A DNA stretch of 64,000 nucleotides from Streptomyces sp. H27-C3 (lineage in GTDB: Bacteria; Actinomycetota; Actinomycetes; Streptomycetales; Streptomycetaceae): the NCBI RefSeq assembly GCF_030063415.1, contig NZ_JASITA010000007.1:178529-242528 (forward strand). Reading direction: 5' to 3'. Made by a program: the position numbers and the translations under genes. The notes under the pieces are model-generated. The model was not told where the DNA came from and did no database searches. It saw only the letters and a list, made by a program, of their open reading frames with translations. Positions 1-6,612 of the stretch are shown piece after piece (the first letter of the stretch is position 1; each line of letters begins with the position of its first letter).

Positions 1-992
1 CGTACCGCGGCGGCTTCATCGTGATCTCCCACGATGTCGACCTCGTCGAGACCGTCGTCAACAAGGTCTTCTACCTGGACGCCAACCGCTCGCAGATCGA
101 TGTCTACAACATGGGCTGGAAGCTGTACCAGCAGCAGCGCGAGGCCGACGAGAAGCGCCGCAAGCGCGAGCGTCAGAACGCCGAGAAGAAGGCCGCGACC
201 CTCAACTCGCAGGCCGACAAGATGCGCGCCAAGGCGACCAAGACCGTCGCCGCGCAGAACATGGCCAAGCGCGCCGACCGGCTGCTCGCCGGCCTCGACG
301 CGGTGCGCGTCTCCGACAAGGTCGCCAAGCTGCGCTTCCCGGACCCCTCGCCCTGCGGCAAGACCCCGCTGATGGCGGAGGGCCTGTCCAAGTCGTACGG
401 CTCGCTGGAGATCTTCACCGACGTCAACCTGGCCATCGACAAGGGCTCCCGCGTCGTGATCCTCGGCCTCAACGGCGCAGGCAAAACGACTCTGCTGAGG
501 CTGCTCGGCGGGGCCGAGACGGCCGACACCGGCGAGGTCATCCCCGGCCACGGCCTCAAGCTCGGCTACTACGCCCAGGAGCACGAGACCCTCGACCCGG
601 AGCGCTCGGTCCTGGAGAACATGCGCTCCGCGGCGCCCGACCTCGACCTGGTCTCGGTCCGCAAGACGCTCGGCTCGTTCCTCTTCAGCGGCGACGACGT
701 CGACAAGCCCGCCAAGGTGCTCTCCGGTGGTGAGAAGACCCGGCTGGCCCTGGCCACCCTGGTCGTCTCGTCCGCCAACGTCCTGCTCCTCGACGAGCCC
801 ACGAACAACCTCGACCCGGCGAGCCGCGAGGAGATCCTCGGCGCCCTGCGCACCTACAAGGGCGCGGTCGTCCTGGTCACCCACGACGAGGGCGCGGTCG
901 ACGCGCTGGAGCCGGAGCGGATCATCCTGCTGCCGGACGGCGTCGAGGACCTGTGGGGCCCGGACTACAAGGATCTTGTCTCGCTGGCCTGA
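1..992 (+). CDS. ABC-F family ATPase, C-terminal part (5' end outside window)
   Basis: The reading frame is open from the left edge (first whole codon at base 3) and ends at 992, so the true start lies upstream. The visible part opens with the H-loop of the first nucleotide-binding domain (VISHDVDLV). A Lys/Arg/Glu-rich linker of about 80 residues follows, then a complete second domain: Walker A GLNGAGKTT near 465-491, signature LSGGEKTR near 720-745, Walker B LLLDEPTNNLD near 781-810 and H-loop VTHDEGAV. Two ATPase domains on one chain without membrane segments define ABC-F proteins, which act on the ribosome rather than as transporters. Which member this is (EttA-like translation factor or antibiotic-resistance type) cannot be decided without the N-terminus. 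Confidence 0.93.
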   Translation, partial: YRGGFIVISHDVDLVETVVNKVFYLDANRSQIDVYNMGWKLYQQQREADEKRRKRERQNAEKKAATLNSQADKMRAKATKTVAAQNMAKRADRLLAGLDAVRVSDKVAKLRFPDPSPCGKTPLMAEGLSKSYGSLEIFTDVNLAIDKGSRVVILGLNGAGKTTLLRLLGGAETADTGEVIPGHGLKLGYYAQEHETLDPERSVLENMRSAAPDLDLVSVRKTLGSFLFSGDDVDKPAKVLSGGEKTRLALATLVVSSANVLLLDEPTNNLDPASREEILGALRTYKGAVVLVTHDEGAVDALEPERIILLPDGVEDLWGPDYKDLVSLA

Positions 993-1385
993 TCCGCCGT
1001 CCGACCCCCGCCCGACCTCGGGAACCCCCGGGAGGCCCGGTGATCCCGCTCTGATCCACTTCGACTGGATCATTCGGCTTATGGGTGATCCTTCATCTGA
1101 GTGAGTGGCTCTCGTACCCCGCGTGTCTTGCAGCGGAAAACGGCCCGTCCCCCCGGGGGGCGGGCCCTCTGCGTTCCATTGATCCTTTGACCCTGCTGAC
1201 CTGCTGCTTCCCGCCCCGACCCGCTTCACCGCACGCCACAGAACAGGTGGAATGTCGAATTCCGCTCATGGCGGGCGGCGCCCGTTCGGTCAACCTAGTT
1301 GCACGGACCTTGCCGAATGGGTGGCCAGGAAGCCCCGGAGGGGTGATCATGAGAGTCCAGAGCGCACTTCCTTGAGGAGGCACGG
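993..1385. other. Intergenic region between ABC-F gene and HTH gene
   Basis: I see no convincing gene in these 393 bases. They contain a cluster of TGATCC words with a small inverted repeat (1052-1072), a strong GC hairpin (1142-1166) that should terminate the ABC-F transcript, and the ribosome binding site AGGAGG at 1375-1380 for the next gene. The promoter for the HTH gene must lie between about 1170 and 1370, but no clear -35/-10 pair is visible. Confidence 0.6.
1142..1166. terminator. GC-rich hairpin downstream of ABC-F gene
   Basis: The arm GGCCCG-T-CCCCCC (1142-1154) pairs with GGGGGGCGGGCC (1155-1166), leaving one bulged T. There is no U-tract, as is usual for terminators in this genus. 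It sits 150 bases after the ABC-F stop and 220 bases before the next gene on the same strand. Confidence 0.6.
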
Positions 1386-1607
1386 GTGGCCGAGACTCTG
1401 AAGAAGGGCAGCCGGGTAACCGGCGCCGCGCGCGACAAGCTCGCGGCAGACCTGAAGAAGAAGTACGACTCCGGTGCGAGCATCCGGGCGTTGGCCGAAG
1501 AGACCGGCCGCTCCTATGGGTTCGTACACCGGATGCTCAGCGAGTCCGGAGTCACGCTGCGGGGACGCGGCGGGGCGACGCGAGGCAAGAAGGCCACTTC
1601 GGGCTGA
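1386..1607 (+). CDS. Small helix-turn-helix DNA-binding protein
   Basis: A 73-residue basic protein starting at GTG with AGGAGG five bases upstream. Residues about 30-58 (SIRALAEETGRSYGFVHRML) read as a clear helix-turn-helix, followed by a short basic Gly/Arg/Lys-rich tail. Proteins of this size and sequence are widespread in Streptomyces as helix-turn-helix domain proteins of unknown target. It has no sensor domain, so it probably acts as a small nucleoid-associated or accessory regulator; that is inference. It stands alone between the ABC-F and enoyl-CoA hydratase genes with its own leader. Confidence 0.85.
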   Translation: MAETLKKGSRVTGAARDKLAADLKKKYDSGASIRALAEETGRSYGFVHRMLSESGVTLRGRGGATRGKKATSG

Positions 1608-1737
1608 CGGTCGCGCGGGCCAGTCCGGCTCACCGGTTTTGGTGGTGGCCACCCGGTCGGTCGCATGATCGGCCGGGTGGTTACTGTGCAGTCACTTATC
1701 TGATCTGCCCGACTGCCACCCGAACCGGAGGCCCTTC

Positions 1738-2529
1738 ATGGCTTCGCTCGACTCCATGTTCGACAAGGACGGCGTACGACTCACCGTCGAGGACGCCGTT
1801 GCCACGGTAACTCTGACCAATCCGGCCAAACGCAACGCCCAGTCTCCCGCTCTGTGGCGGGCGTTGTCAGAGGCCGGACGGTCGCTTCCGGGCAACGTGC
1901 GGGTCGTGGTGCTGTGCGGCGAGGGCAAGTCCTTCTCCGCCGGCCTGGACCGGCGGGCGTTCACACCCGAAGGGTTCGACGGTGAGCCGTCCTTCCTCGA
2001 TCTGGCGCGCGGTTCCGACGGCGACCTCGACGAGGTCATCGCCGAGTACCAGGCCGCGTTCACCTGGTGGCGGCGCAGCGACCTCGTCACCATCGCCGCC
2101 GTCCAGGGCCACGCCATCGGCGCGGGCTTCCAGCTCGCCCTCGCCTGCGACCTGCGGGTCGTCGCCGACGACGTGCAGTTCGCCATGCGCGAGACCAGCC
2201 TCGGGCTGGTCCCCGACCTCACCGGCACCCACCCGCTGACCCATCTCGTCGGCTACGCACGCGCGCTGGAGATCTGCGCGACGGGCCGCTTCGTCCATGC
2301 GGCGGAGGCCGAGCGTCTGGGCCTCGCCAACCTCGTCGTGCCCGTCGAAGAACTCGACGGCGCCGTGGCCGACCTGGCCGCGGCGCTGCTGGCCGCGCCG
2401 CGCGACGCCGTGATCGAGACCAAGGCGCTGCTACAGGCTGCGCCTTCCCGTACGTACGAGGAGCAGCGCACCGCCGAGCGTGCGGCGCAGGCCCGCCGAC
2501 TCCGCGACCTCGCGGGCCTCTCGGACTAG
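1738..2529 (+). CDS. Enoyl-CoA hydratase/isomerase family protein
   Basis: A 263-residue crotonase-fold enzyme. The first oxyanion-hole element is SFSAGLD (about 65-71). The second is GHAIGAGFQLALACD (about 124-138), followed by RETSLGLVPDLTGT, where crotonases place acidic catalytic residues. Family members hydrate or isomerise acyl-CoA thioesters in fatty-acid or aromatic catabolism; the substrate cannot be told here. The ATG at 1738 has GGAGG about ten bases upstream. The gene stands alone, with a converging P10-type gene downstream. Confidence 0.92.
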   Translation: MASLDSMFDKDGVRLTVEDAVATVTLTNPAKRNAQSPALWRALSEAGRSLPGNVRVVVLCGEGKSFSAGLDRRAFTPEGFDGEPSFLDLARGSDGDLDEVIAEYQAAFTWWRRSDLVTIAAVQGHAIGAGFQLALACDLRVVADDVQFAMRETSLGLVPDLTGTHPLTHLVGYARALEICATGRFVHAAEAERLGLANLVVPVEELDGAVADLAAALLAAPRDAVIETKALLQAAPSRTYEEQRTAERAAQARRLRDLAGLSD

Positions 2530-2617
2530 GGGGAGCCGACCGATCTCCGCGGCGGATGTGTGTGCCACGCCCCGCGACGCCGCGGAGATCGACCGGACAC
2601 TCCCCAGGGCCGCCGGC

Positions 2618-3355
2618 TCACTGCCCGATGCCGGTCACCAGGACGGCCACCGTGGGGTGGCCGTCCTGCGACTTCGCGACCGCCGCGCGCACGGCCAGTG
2701 CCACATCCAGCGCCCGATGATCCGCCGCCGTCGCCAGCTCCACCCGTACATGACCGTCCGCCAAGTGCACGGGCGCACCCAGGTTGCTGGTCAGACGCAG
2801 AACCCCGGGTACGGAAACGGCCGCAGCGGCGGCCCGCTCCCGGGGGCCGTCCGGGCCGGGTGGCCCGGCGTCGTTTCCCCCGGTCGGCCCAGTGGCGTCC
2901 TTCGATAGGGGCGCCGCGTCCAGCAGGCCCGTGACCCGCAGGTCCACCTCCGCGATCGCGAGCCCGAGCCGGTCGGAAGCCGTCGCCAGCAGTGCCTCCC
3001 GCAACCGTCCGGCCGCCTGTGGCAGCGGCTCGTCGGCCGTGGCGGCGAAGTCCGCCTCGATCCGCAGCGGCCCCGGCGGCAGCGCGCTCGGCGGCGGCGG
3101 TACGGCCGGCGTGCCCGCCGATTCCGGGTCGCTGAGCGCGATCCGGAGCGTCCCCAGGCCGACGCCCGTGACACTCGCCGCAGCGCCCCGCAGTACCGCC
3201 ACGGCGGCCCGTTCCGCCAGCCACGCGCCGTCCGCGGCCCCGCCCAGCGGCAGCAGTCTGCCCAGGCCCAGCCGCTCCCGTACCGCCTGCGTCCATCCGT
3301 CAGGTGCCATGGCCCCAGCCTGCCGCATCCACGGCGCGAGATCGGGCATCGGCAC
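2618..3355 (-). CDS. Nucleopolyhedrovirus P10-type Streptomyces protein of unknown function
   Basis: Up to 245 residues, rich in Ala/Pro/Arg, with no membrane segment and no recognisable catalytic motif. It resembles the Streptomyces family labelled nucleopolyhedrovirus P10 family protein, a name from automatic annotation that does not imply viral origin. The start is uncertain: GTG 3355, ATG 3349, or ATG 3310 (MAPDGWTQ, 230 residues). The C-terminal third (about 150-240) looks like an Asp23-type fold: it ends in HPTVAVLVTGIG and contains VHLADGHVRVELATA. The gene is divergent from the Asp23 gene at 3405 with only 50-95 bases between starts, so a shared envelope-stress role and promoter region are plausible. 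Confidence 0.75.
   Translation of the reverse strand: MPMPDLAPWMRQAGAMAPDGWTQAVRERLGLGRLLPLGGAADGAWLAERAAVAVLRGAAASVTGVGLGTLRIALSDPESAGTPAVPPPPSALPPGPLRIEADFAATADEPLPQAAGRLREALLATASDRLGLAIAEVDLRVTGLLDAAPLSKDATGPTGGNDAGPPGPDGPRERAAAAAVSVPGVLRLTSNLGAPVHLADGHVRVELATAADHRALDVALAVRAAVAKSQDGHPTVAVLVTGIGQ
2639..2668. terminator. 12-bp hairpin at the 3' end of the P10-type gene
   Basis: CAGGACGGCCAC (2639-2650) pairs perfectly with GTGGCCGTCCTG (2657-2668). It lies within the last codons of the minus-strand gene and between two convergent genes, so it may terminate the enoyl-CoA hydratase transcript. Because it is coding, selection on codons could also explain it. Confidence 0.4.
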
Positions 3356-3404
3356 CTAATGTGGGCAGCGAAGTCCAGTACCGCTCGGAAAGGGAAGAAC
3401 GGCG

Positions 3405-3890
3405 ATGACTGACACAGCACAGCGCAATCAGCCCGAGAACCCTCTCAAGGGGCCGGAGGGCGACGGGTCGAAAACCTCGACCGTCAGGCGGGGTGGCGGC
3501 TCTCCGGCCTCCCGTGGCCGTACCACCATCGCCGACGGCGTGGTGGAGAAGATCGCCGGTCTCGCGGCCCGCGACGTGGACGGCGTCCACGCCATGGGCA
3601 GTGGCCTCTCCCGCACCTTCGGAGCTGTCCGCGACCGGGTGCCCGGTGGCGCCAAGTCCGTCAGCCGCGGAGTGAAGGCCGAGGTCGGCGAGGTGCAGAC
3701 CGCCCTCGACCTGGAGATCGTCGTCGACTACGGCGTCTCGATCGCCGATGTCGCCCGCGACGTCCGCGAGAACGTCATCTCGGCGGTGGAGCGCATGACG
3801 GGCCTCGAAGTCGTCGAGGTCAATATCGCGGTCAGCGATGTGAAGCTGCCCGACGAGGAGGACGACGAGCCGGAACAGCGCCTGCAGTAG
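3405..3890 (+). CDS. Asp23/Gls24 family envelope stress response protein
   Basis: 161 residues. After a variable basic, Gly/Ser-rich N-terminus (1-45), the Asp23 domain begins at TTIADGVVEKIAGLAARDVDGVHAM and continues through VDYGVSIADVARDVRENVISAVERMTGLEVVEVNIAVSDV; the tail is acidic (DEEDDEPEQ). In Firmicutes, Asp23 is a cytoplasmic protein tethered to the membrane by AmaP and linked to alkaline and envelope stress. Here it opens a compact cassette that also contains a second Asp23-like gene and an AmaP homologue. ATG 3405 follows GGGAAGAA. Confidence 0.93.
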   Translation: MTDTAQRNQPENPLKGPEGDGSKTSTVRRGGGSPASRGRTTIADGVVEKIAGLAARDVDGVHAMGSGLSRTFGAVRDRVPGGAKSVSRGVKAEVGEVQTALDLEIVVDYGVSIADVARDVRENVISAVERMTGLEVVEVNIAVSDVKLPDEEDDEPEQRLQ

Positions 3891-3935
3891 GCGTCCAGGG
3901 TCCGGTTTCAGCCGAACACAGTTGAGGAGCGCAGG

Positions 3936-4127
3936 ATGAGCATGGCGGTGGTCGGCCTGTTGGCCGGTATGGCGCTCGGGTTCGCCGGATACTTCGGCGG
4001 CTTCGGAGCCTTTCTGCTGGTCGCGGCGCTGGGCGCGATCGGTTTCGTGGCGGGCCGGTTCCTCGACGGCGACCTGGACCCCGGCGACTTTTTCCGCGCA
4101 CGTGAACGCGGCGACCGGCCGAGGTGA
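3936..4127 (+). CDS. Small membrane protein of the Asp23/AmaP cassette
   Basis: 63 residues with a hydrophobic Gly/Ala/Phe-rich stretch (about 4-45, two short helices or one hairpin) and a charged tail (GDFFRARERGDRPR). It starts at ATG 3936 after GGAGCG. No enzymatic motif is visible. It resembles DUF2273-type small membrane proteins found between asp23-like genes in other bacteria. Its stop overlaps the next start by four bases (GTGA), so translation is probably coupled. A membrane-anchor or spacer role in the envelope-stress complex is inferred. Confidence 0.82.
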   Translation: MSMAVVGLLAGMALGFAGYFGGFGAFLLVAALGAIGFVAGRFLDGDLDPGDFFRARERGDRPR

Positions 4128-4480
4128 CCGCGATGGCCTCCGGCCGCGTCGAGGCCGCGGAGCGTGGCGCGACCCTGATCGCCGACCGGGTCGTCGCGAA
4201 GATCGCCTCGCAGGCGGCGCGTGAGGCGCTCGGCGCCGCGCCGGACGCCGGCTCGGCGCCGCACGCCACGGTGACCGTCCACCACGACACGGCGCGGGTA
4301 CGGGTCAGTGTCGAACTGGGCTATCCCTCCGACATCGGCGGCCAGTGCCGCGCGGTGCGTCGCCAAGTCGCCCAGCGAGTAAAGGTGTTGGCGGGGATGG
4401 AAGTGCCGGAGGTGGCGGTTCAGGTCGAGCGGCTGCACTCGGCGAAGGTGCTCGTCGCGGAACGGGGGAGGATCCGATGA
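4124..4480 (+). CDS. Second Asp23/Gls24-like protein
   Basis: 118 residues beginning at GTG 4124, overlapping the preceding stop. The Asp23 pattern is clear: GATLIADRVVAKIASQAAREALG, then ATVTVHHDTARVRVSVELGYPSDIGGQCRAVRRQVAQRVKVLAGMEVPEVAVQVERL. It is shorter than the first Asp23 protein of the cassette and lacks its acidic tail. Its stop overlaps the next start (ATGA at 4477). Two divergent Asp23 proteins in one operon suggest a hetero-oligomer or division of labour. Confidence 0.88.
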   Translation: MTAMASGRVEAAERGATLIADRVVAKIASQAAREALGAAPDAGSAPHATVTVHHDTARVRVSVELGYPSDIGGQCRAVRRQVAQRVKVLAGMEVPEVAVQVERLHSAKVLVAERGRIR

Positions 4481-5205
4481 ACGAACCCGACAGGCCGGAC
4501 GGTTCCATGGGTCCGGACAACGCCCTGGGCGGCGCTACCCCCGAGGGCCATACGCAGCGGCTGCCCGTCATCGAGCGCGAGCCCGATCCGGCGGAGTTCG
4601 ACCAGTCGGCCTCCGCGGCGGCGTACGAACCGGTGCCGGTGCTCGAAGCGGGCAGCGGCGGCAGGGCCGGCCGGTTCTGGTCGCCGCGTCGCGTGCCGGC
4701 CGCGCTGCTCGCCCTCGTGGCGCTCGGCGCCACCGGCCTGCTGCTTTACGACATCGCGGCGGTACGGGCCGACCACAGCGCGATGCGCTGGCGCCGCGAG
4801 CTGGCCTCGCAACTCGCGGACCGCCCCCTGGACAATGTGTGGGTGCTGGTCGGCGCGGGCGTGGCGATGGCGCTTGGCCTGTGGCTGTTGATCCTCGCCT
4901 GCACGCCGGGACTGCGCGCCCTGCTGCCGATGCGGCGCGACAGCGCAGACGTGCGCGCGGGGCTCGACCGTGACGCGGCGGCGCTGGTGCTGCGCGACCG
5001 GGCCATGGAGGTCTCCGGGGTGCAGTCCGCGAAGGTCCGCGTGGGCCGGTCCAAGGTGGCGGTGCGTGCTGTTTCCCACTTCCGTGAACTCGACGACGTA
5101 CGAACCGACTTGGACGCCGCGCTCGGCGCGGGGATCCGCCAGCTCGGACTGGCGGGGCAGCCGGGGCTTTCCGTGCGTGTCGGCCGTCCGGCCAAGAAGA
5201 GGTGA
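4477..5205 (+). CDS. DUF6286-type membrane protein of the Asp23/AmaP cassette
   Basis: 242 residues from ATG 4477; a longer open frame upstream is rejected because it overlaps the Asp23 gene in another frame and the ATGA coupling favours 4477. An acidic, probably cytoplasmic N-terminus (1-65) is followed by two hydrophobic segments: AALLALVALGATGLLLYDIAAV, then VWVLVGAGVAMALGLWLLILACTPGL. The cytoplasmic C-terminal domain (about 150-242, VLRDRAMEVSGVQSAKVRVGRSKVAVRAVSHF) resembles the alkaline-shock/AmaP fold. It is probably part of the same membrane-bound stress complex; its precise role is unknown. Confidence 0.82.
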   Translation: MNEPDRPDGSMGPDNALGGATPEGHTQRLPVIEREPDPAEFDQSASAAAYEPVPVLEAGSGGRAGRFWSPRRVPAALLALVALGATGLLLYDIAAVRADHSAMRWRRELASQLADRPLDNVWVLVGAGVAMALGLWLLILACTPGLRALLPMRRDSADVRAGLDRDAAALVLRDRAMEVSGVQSAKVRVGRSKVAVRAVSHFRELDDVRTDLDAALGAGIRQLGLAGQPGLSVRVGRPAKKR

Positions 5206-5212
5206 CCCGGCG

Positions 5213-5791
5213 ATGCTGAAGACGGTCAATCGCGTCCTGCTCGGGCTCGCCGGGCTTGTGCTGCTCGCTCTCGGTGGCGCGGTGCTCGCCGCCGGGCTCG
5301 GCCTGTCCGTGCCGTCCTGGTCGCCCTTCGACGGGAAGGGCGATGTCCTGCTGAGCGAGGCGGCCCGTACCCGGTGGCGGGACGACGGCTGGTGGTGGCC
5401 CACAGTCGTCGCGGCCCTGGCCGTGCTGGTCCTGCTCGCCCTGTGGTGGCTGCTGGCCCAGCTGCGCCGAGCCCGCCTCGCCGAGGTACTGGTCGACAGC
5501 GGCGACGGTGAAGGGGCGCTGCTGCGCGGGAGGGCGCTGGAGGGCGCGGTGGCGAGCGAGGCGACGCTGATGGACGGCGTACAGCGCGCGCAGGTGCGGC
5601 TGACGGGGCGTCGGGGCGCGCCCGAGGCGCGGGTCGGGCTGGTCCTGGAGGCCTACGCGGATCCGGCGCAGGCCCTGGCCGGCCTCACGTGCGAGGCGCT
5701 GGCGCACGCACGCGACTCGGCGGGGCTCGCGGCCCTGCCTGCGGAGGTCCGGCTGCGGGCGGTCCGGCACCGGGCCCAGCGGGTGACGTGA
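5213..5791 (+). CDS. amaP: Alkaline shock response membrane anchor protein AmaP homologue
   Basis: 192 residues starting at ATG 5213 with GAGG upstream. Two membrane spans (about 4-27 and 60-80, VVAALAVLVLLALWWLLAQL) bracket a short extracytoplasmic loop; the C-terminal soluble domain carries the AmaP/Asp23-like pattern RGRALEGAVASEATLMDGVQRAQVRL. In Staphylococcus, AmaP holds Asp23 at the membrane. Here it is the last gene of the cassette, followed by a hairpin and a convergent SDR gene. Confidence 0.85.
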   Translation: MLKTVNRVLLGLAGLVLLALGGAVLAAGLGLSVPSWSPFDGKGDVLLSEAARTRWRDDGWWWPTVVAALAVLVLLALWWLLAQLRRARLAEVLVDSGDGEGALLRGRALEGAVASEATLMDGVQRAQVRLTGRRGAPEARVGLVLEAYADPAQALAGLTCEALAHARDSAGLAALPAEVRLRAVRHRAQRVT

Positions 5792-5793
5792 CG

Positions 5794-5823
5794 TGAGGGG
5801 GGGCCGGGCCCGAGCCCCCCTCA
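5794..5823. terminator. Hairpin between amaP and convergent SDR gene
   Basis: TGAGGGGGG (5794-5802) pairs with CCCCCCTCA (5815-5823) around a G/C loop. It lies between convergent stops at 5791 and 5853 and can serve both strands. Confidence 0.65.
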
Positions 5824-5852
5824 AGCCCGCCACTGGTGGAGGTGGCGAAGGC

Positions 5853-6608
5853 CTAGAAGCCGTGCCGGGATCCGCCGTCGATCGGGAGCATCGTGCCCGT
5901 CAGATACGACGCCGCGGGGGACAGCAGGAACGCCGCCGCCTTGCCGAACTCCTCCGGCCTGCCGTAACGCCCCAGAGGGATGCGGGACTCGTTGGCCGCG
6001 CGTGCGGTGTCCGGCTCGCCCGACAGCGCGTCGAGCTGGCGCACCCGGTCCGTGTCGATCCGGGCGGGCAGCAGGCCGATGACGCGGATACCGCGCGGGC
6101 CCAGCTCGACGGAGAGGGACTTCGCGAAGCCGGCCAGGCCGGGGCGCAGGCCGTTGGAGATGGTCAGGCCGGGGATCGGCTCGTGCACCGAGCCCGACAG
6201 CACGAAGCCGATGACGCCACCCTCGGTGAGCGAAGCCGCCGCCGTCCGGGCCAGCCGGACCGCGCCGAGGAAGACCGACTCGAAGGCCGCCTGCCACTGG
6301 TCGTCCGTATTGTCCGCGGCGGAACCCGGCGCGGGACCACCGACGCTGATGAGAATGCCGTCGAAGCGGCCGAAGTGCGTACGGGCGGCGTCGACGAGCC
6401 GCTGGGCCCCCGCCGGGTCGGCGTTGTCGGCGGCGACACCGACGGCGTTCGGGCCGAGCTCCGCGGCGGCCTCGGCCACCGTCTTCTCGTCCCGGCCGGT
6501 GAGCACGACCTTCGCGCCGTCCGCGGTCAGCTCGCGGGCGGAGGCGAGGCCCAGCCCACGAGTGGCGCCGGTGACGACATAAACGCGGTCCTTCAGTCCA
6601 AGATCCAT
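5853..6608 (-). CDS. Short-chain dehydrogenase/reductase family protein lacking the Tyr-Lys pair
   Basis: 251 residues with a Rossmann fold: the dinucleotide motif TGATRGLG (13-20) and the catalytic-region serine in FVLSGSV (about 138-140) are present. Where classical SDRs have YxxxK thirteen residues further on, this protein reads SNGLR (151-155), with Ser for Tyr and Arg for Lys; the following helix GFAKSLSVELG is normal. It is therefore either an SDR with a different mechanism or a non-catalytic binding protein. Its ATG at 6608 lies four bases after the stop of the GH15 gene (6613), so the two genes probably form one transcript. Confidence 0.88.
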   Translation of the reverse strand: MDLGLKDRVYVVTGATRGLGLASARELTADGAKVVLTGRDEKTVAEAAAELGPNAVGVAADNADPAGAQRLVDAARTHFGRFDGILISVGGPAPGSAADNTDDQWQAAFESVFLGAVRLARTAAASLTEGGVIGFVLSGSVHEPIPGLTISNGLRPGLAGFAKSLSVELGPRGIRVIGLLPARIDTDRVRQLDALSGEPDTARAANESRIPLGRYGRPEEFGKAAAFLLSPAASYLTGTMLPIDGGSRHGF

Positions 6609-6612
6609 GGCC

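Noticed and set aside
2618..3355. Viral origin of the P10-type protein
   Set aside because: The name comes from automatic annotation. The gene has host-like composition, sits in a conserved envelope-stress neighbourhood and is not near phage genes.
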